Shown here: in pieces, positions 9,060 to 18,636 of the stretch
Layout: every line of letters begins with the position of its first letter
Numbering within the stretch: position 1 is the first letter of the stretch
NCBI RefSeq assembly: GCF_900100355.1
Contig: NZ_FNFH01000001.1
Span: 138,963-202,962 of the forward strand
Source of the DNA: Microbulbifer yueqingensis
GTDB lineage: Bacteria > Pseudomonadota > Gammaproteobacteria > Pseudomonadales > Cellvibrionaceae
Direction of reading: 5' to 3'
DNA: 64,000 bases
The notes under the pieces: model-generated
What the model saw: the letters and a program-made list of their open reading frames with translations, nothing else
Database searches by the model: none
Told to the model about the DNA's origin: nothing
Translations under genes and position numbers: made by a program

Positions 9060-11891
9060 TCAGGATTCACCCGGCAGCACGGTGACCGGCCCGATATCCA
9101 GTGCCTCTACTTCCTCGCGGATCTCGTCAAGGTCACCGACGACCACCCAGGTGAACTGCCCGGGCTCGAGTACTTCCCTGGCCGCTGTCATTACGTCGTC
9201 CCGGGTCAGCGCCCCCACGCGCTGGGGGTAGTTGGCGATATATTCGGGTGGCAGGCCCTTCTCCACCTGCCAGGCGATGCTCGAAAGCAACTGTGCCTTG
9301 GTCTGGAAGCGGGCGCTCTGCTTGAGCACCTCGTCGTCGCGATAATCTGCCAGCTCCTGTTCCGTTATGGGTTGATCACCCAGGAACTCTTTGTACTCAC
9401 GGAGCAGCTCTTTGATCGCCGCGGCGGTCTTGTCGGTCTGCACGGGGGCAAACAGAACATAAGGCCTCTGCGCCTCGGTATCCAGCGACACGGCCTGCGC
9501 GCCGTAGGACCAGTGTTTGTCTTCCCGGAGGTTCATGTTCACCCGCGAGGTAAACTTACCGGCAATGACGCTGGCCATGGCATCGAAAGCCTCCGCGCCC
9601 TCGGGTTGCCAAGGGGGGATCACCAGCCCGGCGAGTATATAACTCTGCTTTGCTCCCGGCCGGTCAAGCAGGTAGACCCTTGGCTGCGACGGGCGCTCCA
9701 CCTCGGCGACATCGATCTGCGGTACCTCACCCTCCGGCGCCTTCCAGCCCCCGAGCGTGTCATTGAGCATGGCTTTCAGCTTCTCGGCAGTCACATCACC
9801 CACCACCGTGAGCACTGCATTGTCGGGACGCAACCAGGTATTGTGAAATTTCACCAGGTCGTCGCGGGTAACCGCCCGGATGCCCTCAACGGTGCCGGAG
9901 CCGGTCAGTGGCGCGCCGTAGGGATGCCCCTGCCCGAACAACAATGGCGGCAGCTCGCGCAGGGCCAACCCCTGGGGCTGGGCCTTTTCCTGGGCGATTG
10001 CATCGATGCGGTTGGACTTTACCCGGGCCAGGTCCTCCTCCGGGAACAGCGGTTCCTGCACTACTTCTGCCAACAGCTCCAGCGAGGGCTCTAGCTGTGA
10101 GGTCAGGGCGCTGAAGGTGATGTTGTTGTAATCCAGGCCGCTATCAGCGCTGATACTCGCCCCCAGTTCCTCCTGTCGGCTGCTGAAAGCGAGGCTGTCG
10201 TACTTGCCCGCCCCCTCGCTCAGCATCCGCGCAGCGAGTGAGGCCAGGCCCGGCTTATCGCCGTCTGCCGCCGCGCCGCTACGAAACTGCAGGTTCATGA
10301 ACACCGCCGGGGTATCGTGGCGCTCGGCCAGCACCACGCGCAGGCCGTTGTCGAGTGTGAACTCCCTTTGTTCGGGTAATTCCAGTTCGACCGTTTTATC
10401 CACCGGCGGGAGGCTGCTGCGATCGGCCCCTTCGTCGGCGGCCTGGTATTCAGCCCGGGGCTTGATGACCAGGGTGTAACTCTCCGGGGTCAACCATCGC
10501 TGGGCGACTTTCTGCACGTCCAGTGCCGATACCCGCGCGTAGTCTTCCAGGCCAGCGACCAGGGCGCCGGGATCGCCGTAGTAAAATTCGGACCGGGCCA
10601 GAATATCGCTCTTGCCGCCGAAACCACCGATTTTTTCCAGCCCCTTGACCAGCCCCGCAAACTCGCTCTGCTTGATCCGGCGCAGTTCAGCGGCACTCAC
10701 TCCGGCGTTGGCGAATTCCCGTAACTCCTCGTCGAGGAGCTTTTCCACCCTTGCCACCGGCACACCGGGCTTGACGTCGACCATGATCATCAGCTGCCCC
10801 GCCAACTGGCGCCCGTAATAGTATGCGCTGACACCGGTGGCCACCTGCTCTTCGCGCACCAGGCGCCGGTACAGCAGGGAATTGTTGCGATTTGCCAGCA
10901 GCGAAGTCATCAGCTCCAGGGCATTTTCCTCCTCGCTGCCCACCGCGGGGACATTCCACACTTTGTAGATCCGCGTCTGCGGCACCTGGTCAGTCAGTAC
11001 CTCGCGCTTGTCCGGCTGCACCGGCAGCTCCCAGTTCTCCAGTCGTCGCGGCACGGTGGTGCTGGGAATATCGGCGAAATACTTGCGCGCCTTGGCCATG
11101 GCCTCGTCGACCTTGATATCCCCGGCGATCACCAAAATGGCATTGGCAGGCTGGTAGTAATCAGCAAACCACTGCTTGACGTCCTCCAGGCTGGCGTTGT
11201 CCAGGTCCTCCATGGAACCAATGGTGGTCCATGAGTAGGGATGGTGCGGGGGGAAGGTGCTGCGGGCGATTGTCTCGAAGGCCTCGCCGTAAGGGGCATT
11301 TTCGCTCTGGCGCTTCTCGTTCTTCACCACACCGCGCTGTTCATCGAGCTTTTCCTGGCTAATGGCCCCCTGGAAATGCCCCATGCGATCGGACTCCATC
11401 CACAGGGCCATGTCTACCGCTCCCCTGGGCACGGTTTCAAAATAATTGGTGCGATCGTTGTTGGTGGTGCCATTCATATCGGTGGCACCTGAGCGCTGGA
11501 AAGGCTCGAAATACTCGCCCGGGTAGTTCTCGGAGCCGTTGAACATCAGGTGCTCGAACAGGTGGGCAAAGCCGGTCTTGCCCGGCTCCTCATCCTTGGA
11601 GCCCACCTTGTACCAGATATTGACGGCGACAACCGGCGCCTTGTGATCCTCGTGCACGATTACCGTCAGGCCATTGTCGAGCACCTCCCGGTGGAAGGGG
11701 ATCTCGATATCCGGAGCTTCGACATAGGCTTCTTTTCTCTCTGCCGCCGCGCGGCTGCTGGCAGCAGCTTCCTTGTCTACGGAAAGGGCACGGTGTTCCC
11801 CGTTCCCATCCCGGGAATCATCGGGCGCGCCGCATCCCCCCAGCGCCAGGATAGACGCGAGCAGCACGGAAAAAGCGTATCGCATTGGCAT
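9060..11891 (-). CDS. M16 family zinc peptidase, two-repeat lipoprotein
   Basis: 943 residues. A lipoprotein signal ends with LALGGC (C20), so the enzyme is lipid-anchored in the periplasm. It has two M16 (insulinase/pitrilysin) halves. The N-terminal half carries the inverted zinc motif H110-LF-E113-H114 (AHLFEHLMFNG) and the downstream acidic region; the second half (from ~520, LDNGLRVVLAERHDTPAV) lacks it and is the usual non-catalytic repeat. M16 enzymes degrade unfolded peptides in a closed chamber. GGGAA stands eight bases before the ATG. Its terminator-side neighbour upstream is leucine dehydrogenase on the same strand. Confidence 0.92.
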   Translation of the reverse strand: MPMRYAFSVLLASILALGGCGAPDDSRDGNGEHRALSVDKEAAASSRAAAERKEAYVEAPDIEIPFHREVLDNGLTVIVHEDHKAPVVAVNIWYKVGSKDEEPGKTGFAHLFEHLMFNGSENYPGEYFEPFQRSGATDMNGTTNNDRTNYFETVPRGAVDMALWMESDRMGHFQGAISQEKLDEQRGVVKNEKRQSENAPYGEAFETIARSTFPPHHPYSWTTIGSMEDLDNASLEDVKQWFADYYQPANAILVIAGDIKVDEAMAKARKYFADIPSTTVPRRLENWELPVQPDKREVLTDQVPQTRIYKVWNVPAVGSEEENALELMTSLLANRNNSLLYRRLVREEQVATGVSAYYYGRQLAGQLMIMVDVKPGVPVARVEKLLDEELREFANAGVSAAELRRIKQSEFAGLVKGLEKIGGFGGKSDILARSEFYYGDPGALVAGLEDYARVSALDVQKVAQRWLTPESYTLVIKPRAEYQAADEGADRSSLPPVDKTVELELPEQREFTLDNGLRVVLAERHDTPAVFMNLQFRSGAAADGDKPGLASLAARMLSEGAGKYDSLAFSSRQEELGASISADSGLDYNNITFSALTSQLEPSLELLAEVVQEPLFPEEDLARVKSNRIDAIAQEKAQPQGLALRELPPLLFGQGHPYGAPLTGSGTVEGIRAVTRDDLVKFHNTWLRPDNAVLTVVGDVTAEKLKAMLNDTLGGWKAPEGEVPQIDVAEVERPSQPRVYLLDRPGAKQSYILAGLVIPPWQPEGAEAFDAMASVIAGKFTSRVNMNLREDKHWSYGAQAVSLDTEAQRPYVLFAPVQTDKTAAAIKELLREYKEFLGDQPITEQELADYRDDEVLKQSARFQTKAQLLSSIAWQVEKGLPPEYIANYPQRVGALTRDDVMTAAREVLEPGQFTWVVVGDLDEIREEVEALDIGPVTVLPGES

Positions 11892-12025
11892 GAAATTATT
11901 TCCCGTTACCCTATCGGCATTAGTCTCTGGCCTGCCTCACCCAAGGGGGATTGCAGCCGCCACAGACTCGGAACAGATAGTTTAGGCAACAAACACGGCC
12001 GGGGGGGTTGGCCCATCCGGCGGGC

Positions 12026-12052
12026 AAAAAAAACGGGCGCTTCAGCGCCCGG
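12026..12052 (-). terminator. Rho-independent terminator of leucine dehydrogenase gene
   Basis: On the minus strand, stem GGGCGC-TGAA-GCGCCC is followed by GTTTTTTTT. It sits about 100 bases after the leucine dehydrogenase stop and before the M16 peptidase start. Confidence 0.75.
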
Positions 12053-12150
12053 GGAAATACTTCAGTTGGACTTCACGACGATACATCGCCAGAGGGAGAA
12101 GTGATTACAGTGCCGGTCCGGCGTCAGCCGCCGGACCCGGCCAGCAGCGC

Positions 12151-13230
12151 TCAGGCTGCGGCGGTATCAGTTTTTTTTACCGCATCTTCGTGACCAAAGC
12201 GTTCCTCGGCAATGCGGTCTGCCACATGGGCGGTGGTCTCACCGGTTTCCCCGGCACGCTCAAAGATTTCCTGCATGGTGTCGCCGATGCGATCGATGTG
12301 TGCCTTCACCTGCAACGGGTCATAGTCCCCGCCTTGCTGCTGGTAATAGACGTCGATAATGCCGCCGGCGTTAACGACATAATCAGGGGCGTAGAGAATG
12401 CCCTTCTCACGCAATACCGCGGCGTGGCGCTCCTCGGCCAGCTGGTTATTGGCCGCACCGGCGATCGCGCCCACCTTCAAGCGGGCAATGGTGTCGTCGT
12501 TGAGGATGGCCCCCATGGCGCAGGGTGCGAACAGGTCCACGTCCAGGTCGAAGATCTCGTCAGATCCCACAGCAGTGGCTCCCAGCTCATTCACCGCCCG
12601 GTCGATATTGTCCTGGAAGATGTCCGTGACATAGATCTCGGCACCGGCGTCCTTGAGCAGCTTCGCCAGGCGGAAGCCCACATTACCCACGCCCTGGATC
12701 GAAACTTTCAGGCCCTGGAGGTCGTCGCGTCCCCAGCGATGCCTGGCGGTGGCTTTCAGGCCCACGAACACACCATAGGCGGTGGACGGTGAGGGGTCGC
12801 CGCCGGTCTCGATACCCTCGACCAGGCCGGAGACAAATTCGGTGGTCTCGCCGATGACTTTCATGTCGGCGACACTGGTGCCGGAATCCTCGGCAGTGAT
12901 ATAGCGACCGCCCAGGGTGTTGATGAACTCACCCATGGCGCGCAGCAGTTCCGGGGTCTTGTCCTTGCGCGGGTCACCGATGATCACCGCCTTGCCGCCT
13001 CCCAGCTTCAGTCCGGCCATGGCGGATTTGTAGGTCATGCCGCGCGACAGGCGCAGTACATCTTCGAGCGCCTCGCCGTCATCGGCGTAGGGCCACATCC
13101 GGCAGCCGCCCAGCGAGGGTCCCAGATTGGTGTTGTGCACCGCAATAATCGCCTTCAGTCCGCTTTTGGCGTCCTGGTAAAAAGCCACTTGTTCGTGCTT
13201 GTCGTAGGCGGAATGGGAAAATATGCTCAT
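12151..13230 (-). CDS. ldh: Leucine (Glu/Leu/Phe/Val) dehydrogenase
   Basis: 359 residues. NAD-dependent oxidative deamination of leucine and other branched-chain amino acids to the 2-oxoacid. K68 ([10 protein letters not shown]) and K80 (LGGGKAVI) fall at the same numbers as the substrate and catalytic lysines of Bacillus leucine dehydrogenase. The Rossmann motif is QGVGNVGF and the C-terminal motif is GAANNQL. GAGAGGAAC precedes the ATG. An exact 7-9-7 dyad lies 80-102 bases upstream of the start and probably controls it. It links the peptidases of the window to carbon and nitrogen use. Confidence 0.93.
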   Translation of the reverse strand: MSIFSHSAYDKHEQVAFYQDAKSGLKAIIAVHNTNLGPSLGGCRMWPYADDGEALEDVLRLSRGMTYKSAMAGLKLGGGKAVIIGDPRKDKTPELLRAMGEFINTLGGRYITAEDSGTSVADMKVIGETTEFVSGLVEGIETGGDPSPSTAYGVFVGLKATARHRWGRDDLQGLKVSIQGVGNVGFRLAKLLKDAGAEIYVTDIFQDNIDRAVNELGATAVGSDEIFDLDVDLFAPCAMGAILNDDTIARLKVGAIAGAANNQLAEERHAAVLREKGILYAPDYVVNAGGIIDVYYQQQGGDYDPLQVKAHIDRIGDTMQEIFERAGETGETTAHVADRIAEERFGHEDAVKKTDTAAA

Positions 13231-13309
13231 TTCTTGTTCCTCTCCGGAGACCGGTTCTACAGCTGGGGAACAACCACAGCCCTTTGTGCGTTTTTATTCG
13301 AAGTTAGGA

Positions 13310-13332
13310 TTATATCTATGATCAGGATATAA
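13310..13332. promoter_or_regulatory. Perfect dyad TTATATC-N9-GATATAA upstream of leucine dehydrogenase
   Basis: Seven-base arms match perfectly around a nine-base spacer. On the minus strand the element overlaps TATAAT, a possible -10 box for the dehydrogenase gene. Two direct TTTGCA copies, nine bases apart, lie next to it at 13335 and 13344. A repressor or Lrp/AsnC-type site is the natural reading, but the protein is not identified. Confidence 0.55.
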
Positions 13333-13489
13333 AGTTTGCAATCTTTGCACAAACAACCGCCCAACGGGCTAATCTGTCATACAGTCCGGCCGTTTTTAGG
13401 ATGGAGGGTCATGCAAGACTGGAGCCGGCCCACCAGTCACCAATTGCGAGACCTTCCGCCCCGGTTAAACTGGTTCCACGATTCCTGTC

Positions 13490-13498
13490 TGGTAGAAT
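13490..13498 (+). promoter_or_regulatory. Extended -10 promoter for the RNase II gene
   Basis: TGGTAGAAT fits an extended -10 (TGnTATAAT) and lies about 34 bases before the RNase II start. No good -35 box is seen at 17 bases, which extended -10 promoters can tolerate. Confidence 0.35.
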
Positions 13499-13531
13499 CC
13501 GCGCCCAAATCGACCCGTAGAGACTCCCCGC

Positions 13532-15514
13532 ATGCTGAACCCGGATGCCCTCAAGCAACTCTCCCAACTGAAGACCGATATTCGCTCCACCAAGGAGTTC
13601 GCCGAGGGGAGGGTCCGCGGCAGCAACGGCAAGTTCGGCTTTGTGATGCTCGATGACGGCCGCGAGGCCTTCCTGCCGCCACCTGAGATGGAGCGCGTCT
13701 TCCCGGGCGATCGCGTTCGGGTATGCCTCAACGAAGAGGACAAGGGCAAGCTGTCCGCTGAACTGGACGACCTGCTGGAGAGCGAACTGAAATACCTGGT
13801 TGGGCAGTATGTACAGCGCGGCCAGGGCCACTTCGTGCAGCCGAGCGAAAACGGTCTCACCCGCTGGATCTTCCTCCCGCCGAAAGCTCGGGGCAAGGCG
13901 CAGCCGGGCGAATTCATCGCCTGCAAGGTAATCCGCCACCCGTTCAGGGACGGCAAGGCGCAGGCGAAGGTTGTCGAAGTGATCGGCAAGCCGGAAATGC
14001 CCGGTATCGAGCATGCATTCGTGGTGGCCCAACACCGGCTTCCGGAGAAATTCAGCGACGCCGCGCTGAAACAGGCCGCGGAGATACGCGAGAAACTCTC
14101 CGAAGTCGCGGCCAGCCGGAAAGACGAGTCCGACATGGGTTTCGTCACTATCGACGCCGAGTCTACACGCGATATGGATGACGCCATTGCCGCGACCAGC
14201 CGGGAGGGTGGCTGGACCCTGCATATTGCGGTGGCAGACCCCTCAAGCCTAATCGAACCCGGCTCGCCCCTCGACAAGGAGGCATTCCAGCGCGCCCACA
14301 GCCAGTACCTTCCCGGCGAGACCCTGCCCATGCTCCCCCGCGAGCTGTGCGAGGACTCTTTCTCCCTGCTGCCGGGCGAGTTGCGCCCGGCACTGGTGCT
14401 GCATATCGATATCGACAGCGACGGCAGCCTCGGGGACAGTCGTTATGAGTTTGCCGCGGTGCGCTCCCGGCACAAGCTGAGTTACACACAGGTGTCACGG
14501 TTCATTGACGGCGAGGACGATGCCGTGCCGCCAGAGCAACACGACTCCATGCGCGCCCTGGCCGAGCTCAGTAAGGCGCGTGCCGCCTTCCGGGCCAGCC
14601 ACTCGCTGATTATGGAGGATCGTCCGGATTACGAAATCCACCTGGACGAACGGCGCAAGATTGCACGCATCGAAAAGCAGGTGCGGAATGTTGCCCAGCG
14701 CATGATCGAGGAGGCCATGCTCGCCACCAATATCGCGGTGGGCGAAAAGCTGGCGGCGATGCAGCAGGGCTGCTTCTCGGTCCACCTGGGCTTCCGCGAC
14801 GAGCGCCTGGGTGAAGTCAAGAGCCTGCTGAAAGAGACCCTCCCAGAGCATGCGGAGAAAGACCTGCACCAGCTGGACAACTACCTGGCCCTGGTGAAGT
14901 ACCTTGAAACCCACCACGAGCCGAAGATGCAGAACCTGCTGGCGGTCCTCAAGCGCATGCTGCGTCCGGGCCAGCTGGCCAATACACCCGGGGCCCACCT
15001 GGGACTGGGGCTGGCAGCCTATGCCACGGTTACCTCGCCGATCCGCAAGTACAATGACCTGCACAACCACCGCGTACTGCGTGCCGCGGAAGAGGGACAG
15101 CGGGCAGCAGCGCTGGACGACAGCCAGGTCGAGACACTGCAGGACAGCCTGGTTCGCGGCCGCCAGGCCAACCGCGCCCTGGAACAGTGGCTCTACTGCC
15201 AGTTCATGCAGGACAAGGTTGGCAATGAATTCGCAGGCAAGATCACCCTCGTCAACGGCGCCGGCCTGGGCGTGCGGCTGGACGACTACGGGATCGACGG
15301 CTTCGTGCGCCTGAACACCGACAAGAAGAACCTGCCGGCGTTCGATGGCAAGCACCTGGTCCTGACCCACAATGACCACAGCTATCACCTGGAGCAACCG
15401 GTCACCGTCAAGGTGAGCAGTGTGGACGTCGACAAGCGGCGTATCGCGCTCGAGCTGCTCAGTGGCGGGACACCGCTGGCAGAGGTCCCTGCGGCCGCCG
15501 AAGCGAGCGAGTAG
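13532..15514 (+). CDS. rnb: Exoribonuclease II (RNase II/VacB family)
   Basis: 660 residues, close to E. coli RNase II (644) and much shorter than RNase R. It degrades single-stranded RNA 3' to 5'. The catalytic aspartate set D208, D214, D216, D217 (TIDAESTRDMDDAI) is offset by seven from the E. coli residues 201, 207, 209 and 210. The RNB-domain arginine region TVTSPIRKYNDLHNHR is present. Cold-shock-like domains precede it and an S1-like domain follows (FAGKITLVNGAGLGVRL). It has its own upstream region and is followed by a strong GC hairpin before pepD. Confidence 0.9.
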   Translation: MLNPDALKQLSQLKTDIRSTKEFAEGRVRGSNGKFGFVMLDDGREAFLPPPEMERVFPGDRVRVCLNEEDKGKLSAELDDLLESELKYLVGQYVQRGQGHFVQPSENGLTRWIFLPPKARGKAQPGEFIACKVIRHPFRDGKAQAKVVEVIGKPEMPGIEHAFVVAQHRLPEKFSDAALKQAAEIREKLSEVAASRKDESDMGFVTIDAESTRDMDDAIAATSREGGWTLHIAVADPSSLIEPGSPLDKEAFQRAHSQYLPGETLPMLPRELCEDSFSLLPGELRPALVLHIDIDSDGSLGDSRYEFAAVRSRHKLSYTQVSRFIDGEDDAVPPEQHDSMRALAELSKARAAFRASHSLIMEDRPDYEIHLDERRKIARIEKQVRNVAQRMIEEAMLATNIAVGEKLAAMQQGCFSVHLGFRDERLGEVKSLLKETLPEHAEKDLHQLDNYLALVKYLETHHEPKMQNLLAVLKRMLRPGQLANTPGAHLGLGLAAYATVTSPIRKYNDLHNHRVLRAAEEGQRAAALDDSQVETLQDSLVRGRQANRALEQWLYCQFMQDKVGNEFAGKITLVNGAGLGVRLDDYGIDGFVRLNTDKKNLPAFDGKHLVLTHNDHSYHLEQPVTVKVSSVDVDKRRIALELLSGGTPLAEVPAAAEASE

Positions 15515-15521
15515 TCCACAC

Positions 15522-15546
15522 CGCGGCCCCGACCGGGGCCGCGTTC
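15522..15546 (+). terminator. GC hairpin after RNase II
   Basis: CGCGGCCCC-GACC-GGGGCCGCG is a perfect nine-base-pair stem, seven bases after the stop, followed only by TTCCC. Probable terminator with a short U tract. Confidence 0.5.
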
Positions 15547-15735
15547 CCACCTTTGCGCTCCACCTGTCCGCGCTGCGGGTATCCTCGCCGCACACAGCTA
15601 TCACTCCCCTGCCCGCGGGCCCTATAATTGGCGCCGAATTGCGGGACCGGGCCACGAACCCGGCCGCCCGTCTGCCGGGCTCGCTTGATCAGGGCGGGCC
15701 GGGACCTTACCCAGGAACAGGAAGAAGGACCCAAG

Positions 15736-17211
15736 ATGTCATCCATTGCCGAATTGAGCCCAACCCCACTGTGGAAACATTTCGCGAAACTCTGCGAAAT
15801 CCCCCGCCCCTCCAAGCACGAAGAGAAGGTGGTGGCTTACATCATCGATTTCTGTAAAGAGCGCGGGCTCGACGTCAAGCTGGACCAGATCGGTAACGTC
15901 ATCATCAAGAAACCGGCCACTCCGGGCATGGAGGACCGCAAAACCCTCGCCATGCAGAGCCATGTGGACATGGTGCCGCAGAAAAATGCCGATACCGACC
16001 ACGACTTCCTGAAGGATCCCATCAAGGCCTATATCGACGGCGACTGGGTCACCGCCGAGGGCACCACCCTGGGTGCTGACAATGGTATTGGTGTTGCGGC
16101 CATACTGGCCCTGCTGGAGAGCACCGACATCCCCCACCCGCCGCTGGAAGCGCTGCTCACAATCGACGAGGAGGCGGGCATGACCGGTGCCAAGCACCTG
16201 CAGCCGGGCCACTTCGAGGCGGAACTACTGCTGAACCTGGACACGGAAGATGAGGGAGAGCTCTACGTGGGCTGCGCGGGCGGCGTGGACATCAATATCT
16301 CCATGCCCTACACCGCCGAGTCAGTACCGTCGGATCACAAGGCCTTCAGGCTTAGTGTGCGCGGCCTGCGCGGCGGCCATTCCGGCCTCGATATCGACAA
16401 GGGGCGCGGCAATGCCAACAAGATCGCCAACCGCATCATCGACATCGCCCACCGCGAACTCAGCGGCCTGCGTATTGCCGGCCTGGACGGCGGCAGCCTG
16501 CGCAACGCCATCCCGCGTGAGTCCTTCTCCACCCTTACTGTCCCCGCAGGCAATGCCGGCAGGCTGATGGAGATCGTCCTGCAGGAAAGCGCGGTGATCA
16601 AGGCGGAACTCGACAACGAGGCAAAGCTCGACATCGCGCTGGACGAGACCGAGGCCCCCTCCAGCATAATGGACCGCGATACCCAGCAGCGACTGGTGCG
16701 CGCGGTCCGCGCCTGCCCCAATGGCGTGGAGCGTATGAGCAGCGACCTGGAGGGTGTGGCCGAAACCTCCAACAACCTGGCCCGGGTGGTCACCGAGCAC
16801 GATGGCAGTGATCACCAGGTGCGTATCCAGTGCCTGGTGCGGAGCCTGTCCGACAGTGCCCGCGACGATCATGCCCTCAACGTCGCTGCCACCTTCCAAC
16901 TGGCCGGAGCCGACACCTCGCTGGACAATCCCTATCCCGGCTGGACGCCCAACATGCAGTCCCCGCTGCTGGCGCTGATGAAAGACGTATACAAGGACAT
17001 GACCGGCGCAGAGCCGGCGGTTAAGGTGATCCATGCGGGACTCGAGTGCGGCCTGCTGGCCAAGCCCTACCCGCACTGGGACATGGTCTCTTTCGGGCCC
17101 ACAATCCGCCGCGCCCACTCGCCAGAGGAGCGGGCCCATATCCAGAGCGTGGCGAATTTCTGGGATTACTTTCTCCGGGTGGTCCAGGCCACACCGGCCA
17201 GCCACCGCTAG
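15736..17211 (+). CDS. pepD: Aminoacyl-histidine dipeptidase (PepD, M20)
   Basis: 491 residues, matching E. coli PepD (485). Cytosolic metallodipeptidase that cleaves Xaa-His and many other dipeptides. M20 metal-site motifs are visible: SHVDMVPQ, GADNGIGVA, IDEEAGMTGA, LDTEDEGEL and IHAGLECG near the end. The ATG at 15736 starts the conserved region (LSPTPLWKHFAKLCEIPRPS) and follows GGAAGAAGGA; the open frame extends further upstream without homology-like sequence. The next gene, also a metallopeptidase, follows after 83 bp. Confidence 0.93.
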   Translation: MSSIAELSPTPLWKHFAKLCEIPRPSKHEEKVVAYIIDFCKERGLDVKLDQIGNVIIKKPATPGMEDRKTLAMQSHVDMVPQKNADTDHDFLKDPIKAYIDGDWVTAEGTTLGADNGIGVAAILALLESTDIPHPPLEALLTIDEEAGMTGAKHLQPGHFEAELLLNLDTEDEGELYVGCAGGVDINISMPYTAESVPSDHKAFRLSVRGLRGGHSGLDIDKGRGNANKIANRIIDIAHRELSGLRIAGLDGGSLRNAIPRESFSTLTVPAGNAGRLMEIVLQESAVIKAELDNEAKLDIALDETEAPSSIMDRDTQQRLVRAVRACPNGVERMSSDLEGVAETSNNLARVVTEHDGSDHQVRIQCLVRSLSDSARDDHALNVAATFQLAGADTSLDNPYPGWTPNMQSPLLALMKDVYKDMTGAEPAVKVIHAGLECGLLAKPYPHWDMVSFGPTIRRAHSPEERAHIQSVANFWDYFLRVVQATPASHR

Positions 17212-17223
17212 AGCCACCTGCCC

Positions 17224-17241
17224 CCGCCGGGAAACCGGCGG
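17224..17241 (+). other. GNRA-capped hairpin between pepD and the membrane peptidase
   Basis: CCGCCGG-GAAA-CCGGCGG forms a perfect seven-pair stem with a GAAA tetraloop. It has no U tract. It could stabilise the pepD 3' end or limit read-through. Confidence 0.4.
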
Positions 17242-17294
17242 AGGCCATAAGGCCCGCCCCCACTGGGAAACTACACACCAACGAGAAACCGTCG

Positions 17295-17975
17295 ATGATC
17301 TACGGACTGGGAGCACTGCTGGTGGTATTGCTGGTATACGGCCCCTCGCTCTGGGTCCAGCTGGTGATGTGGCGTCATTCGAAACACAAGGATGCCATGC
17401 CCGGCACCGGCGGTGAGCTGGCTCGCCACCTCGTCGAGCGCTTCGGGCTCGACGGTGTCACCGTGGAACGGGGAAGGCCGAACGGCGACCACTACGACCC
17501 GGCCGGGAAAATAATCTCCCTCAGCCCCCGAGTCCACGACGGCAAGTCCCTGACTGCCGTTGCCGTGGCTGCCCACGAGGTGGGGCACGCAATCCAGTTT
17601 ACCCGCAACGAACCCGTCAGCCAGCTGCGGCAGAAGCATATGCAGAAAGCATTCTTTATCAGGAAAGTCGGTACCGGCCTGATGCTGGCCATTTCCTCAC
17701 TCGCACTCGTTGCCAAAATTCCCCATGTTTTCGCCATTGGCGTGGCGGTGGGCGTGATCACCATGCTGGCGTCCGCGCTGATGTATGCCGCCATCCTGCC
17801 AGAGGAATACGACGCCAGCTTCAACAAGGCGCTGCCGATCCTGGAAGAGGGATATGTGCCGGCGGAATATATCCCCGCGGTTCGATCGGTGCTGAAGGCG
17901 GCTGCACTCACTTATTTTGCCGGCGCCCTGACGGAAATGCTCAGCCTGTGGCGCTGGTTGAGGTTTATCCGTTAG
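17295..17975 (+). CDS. YugP-type membrane zinc peptidase (Zn_peptidase_2)
   Basis: 226 residues. An N-terminal membrane segment (GLGALLVVLLVYGPSLWVQLVM), a peptidase core with HExxH at 94-98 (AAHEVGHAIQ), and two further helices around 125-165 match the neutral zinc metallopeptidase family PF04298 (B. subtilis YugP). The third ligand is probably in EEYDASFNKAL. Function in the cell is not established. It sits 83 bp after pepD on the same strand and could be cotranscribed. Confidence 0.85.
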   Translation: MIYGLGALLVVLLVYGPSLWVQLVMWRHSKHKDAMPGTGGELARHLVERFGLDGVTVERGRPNGDHYDPAGKIISLSPRVHDGKSLTAVAVAAHEVGHAIQFTRNEPVSQLRQKHMQKAFFIRKVGTGLMLAISSLALVAKIPHVFAIGVAVGVITMLASALMYAAILPEEYDASFNKALPILEEGYVPAEYIPAVRSVLKAAALTYFAGALTEMLSLWRWLRFIR

Positions 17976-18144
17976 CCGTCAGCTTCCCATCAGGATTCCC
18001 TGAATACAGGTTTGTCCCGCCTTGCACACCTTGCACACAACCGGCAATACATAGAAAAACAGTTCACCTTTCCCCCAAAAAATAGAACAAAATATCACGT
18101 GTAGAGTCACACTACTCGTCAACCACATCAGGAAGGAAGTGAAA

Positions 18145-18636
18145 ATGAAAATAATCGCTGCCGTCTGCGCGCTACTCCCGTCCCTGGCCATGGCCGCCAC
18201 CGACTCGCAATTTGGGCTGGGCCTGGGTACTCAATACGGAGGACTTGCCGGCTTCAAGTACTCAGTCGACCTGGGCTCCAGCAAACTCTACGCCGGTGCC
18301 GGCCTTGCCGGACAGGGCACCTCTTCCATGGGCAGGGAATACGGATTTTCGCTGGGCTGGGAGGCCGCCCTGACGGACAGGCATGCCCTTGGCCTGGTAG
18401 TGAGAACCAAACGCCCCCAGGACAACGAGGTCGCCCTCTCTCCCGCCCCATATGGAAGATACAAAGTCCGTTACGAAAGCTTTATTGGCCCCAGCTATAC
18501 ATACTATTTCCGCGGCTCCGACCAGGAGGGATTCCTGACAGGATTCACCGCCGGAAAATCATACCTCAGCAGCAATCGAGACCAGGAGTTCAAATCCGGT
18601 TTGGATTATGGCTTTCATCTCGGCTACCAGTTCTAG
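18145..18636 (+). CDS. Small predicted outer-membrane beta-barrel protein
   Basis: 163 residues. A signal peptide (MKIIAAVCALLPSLAMAA) is followed by alternating aromatic/small-residue strands (FGLGLGTQYGGLAGFKYSVDL, YGFSLGWEAAL, SYTYYFRG) and ends in YGFHLGYQF, the terminal phenylalanine expected of a BAM-inserted barrel. Length suits an eight-stranded barrel. The ATG at 18145 is chosen because GGAAGGAAG is correctly spaced; a GTG at 18139 would overlap it. No named family recognised. Confidence 0.7.
   Translation: MKIIAAVCALLPSLAMAATDSQFGLGLGTQYGGLAGFKYSVDLGSSKLYAGAGLAGQGTSSMGREYGFSLGWEAALTDRHALGLVVRTKRPQDNEVALSPAPYGRYKVRYESFIGPSYTYYFRGSDQEGFLTGFTAGKSYLSSNRDQEFKSGLDYGFHLGYQF

Noticed and set aside
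14495-15655. 386-codon minus-strand frame opposite RNase II
   Set aside because: Shadow of the RNase II gene; no family features.
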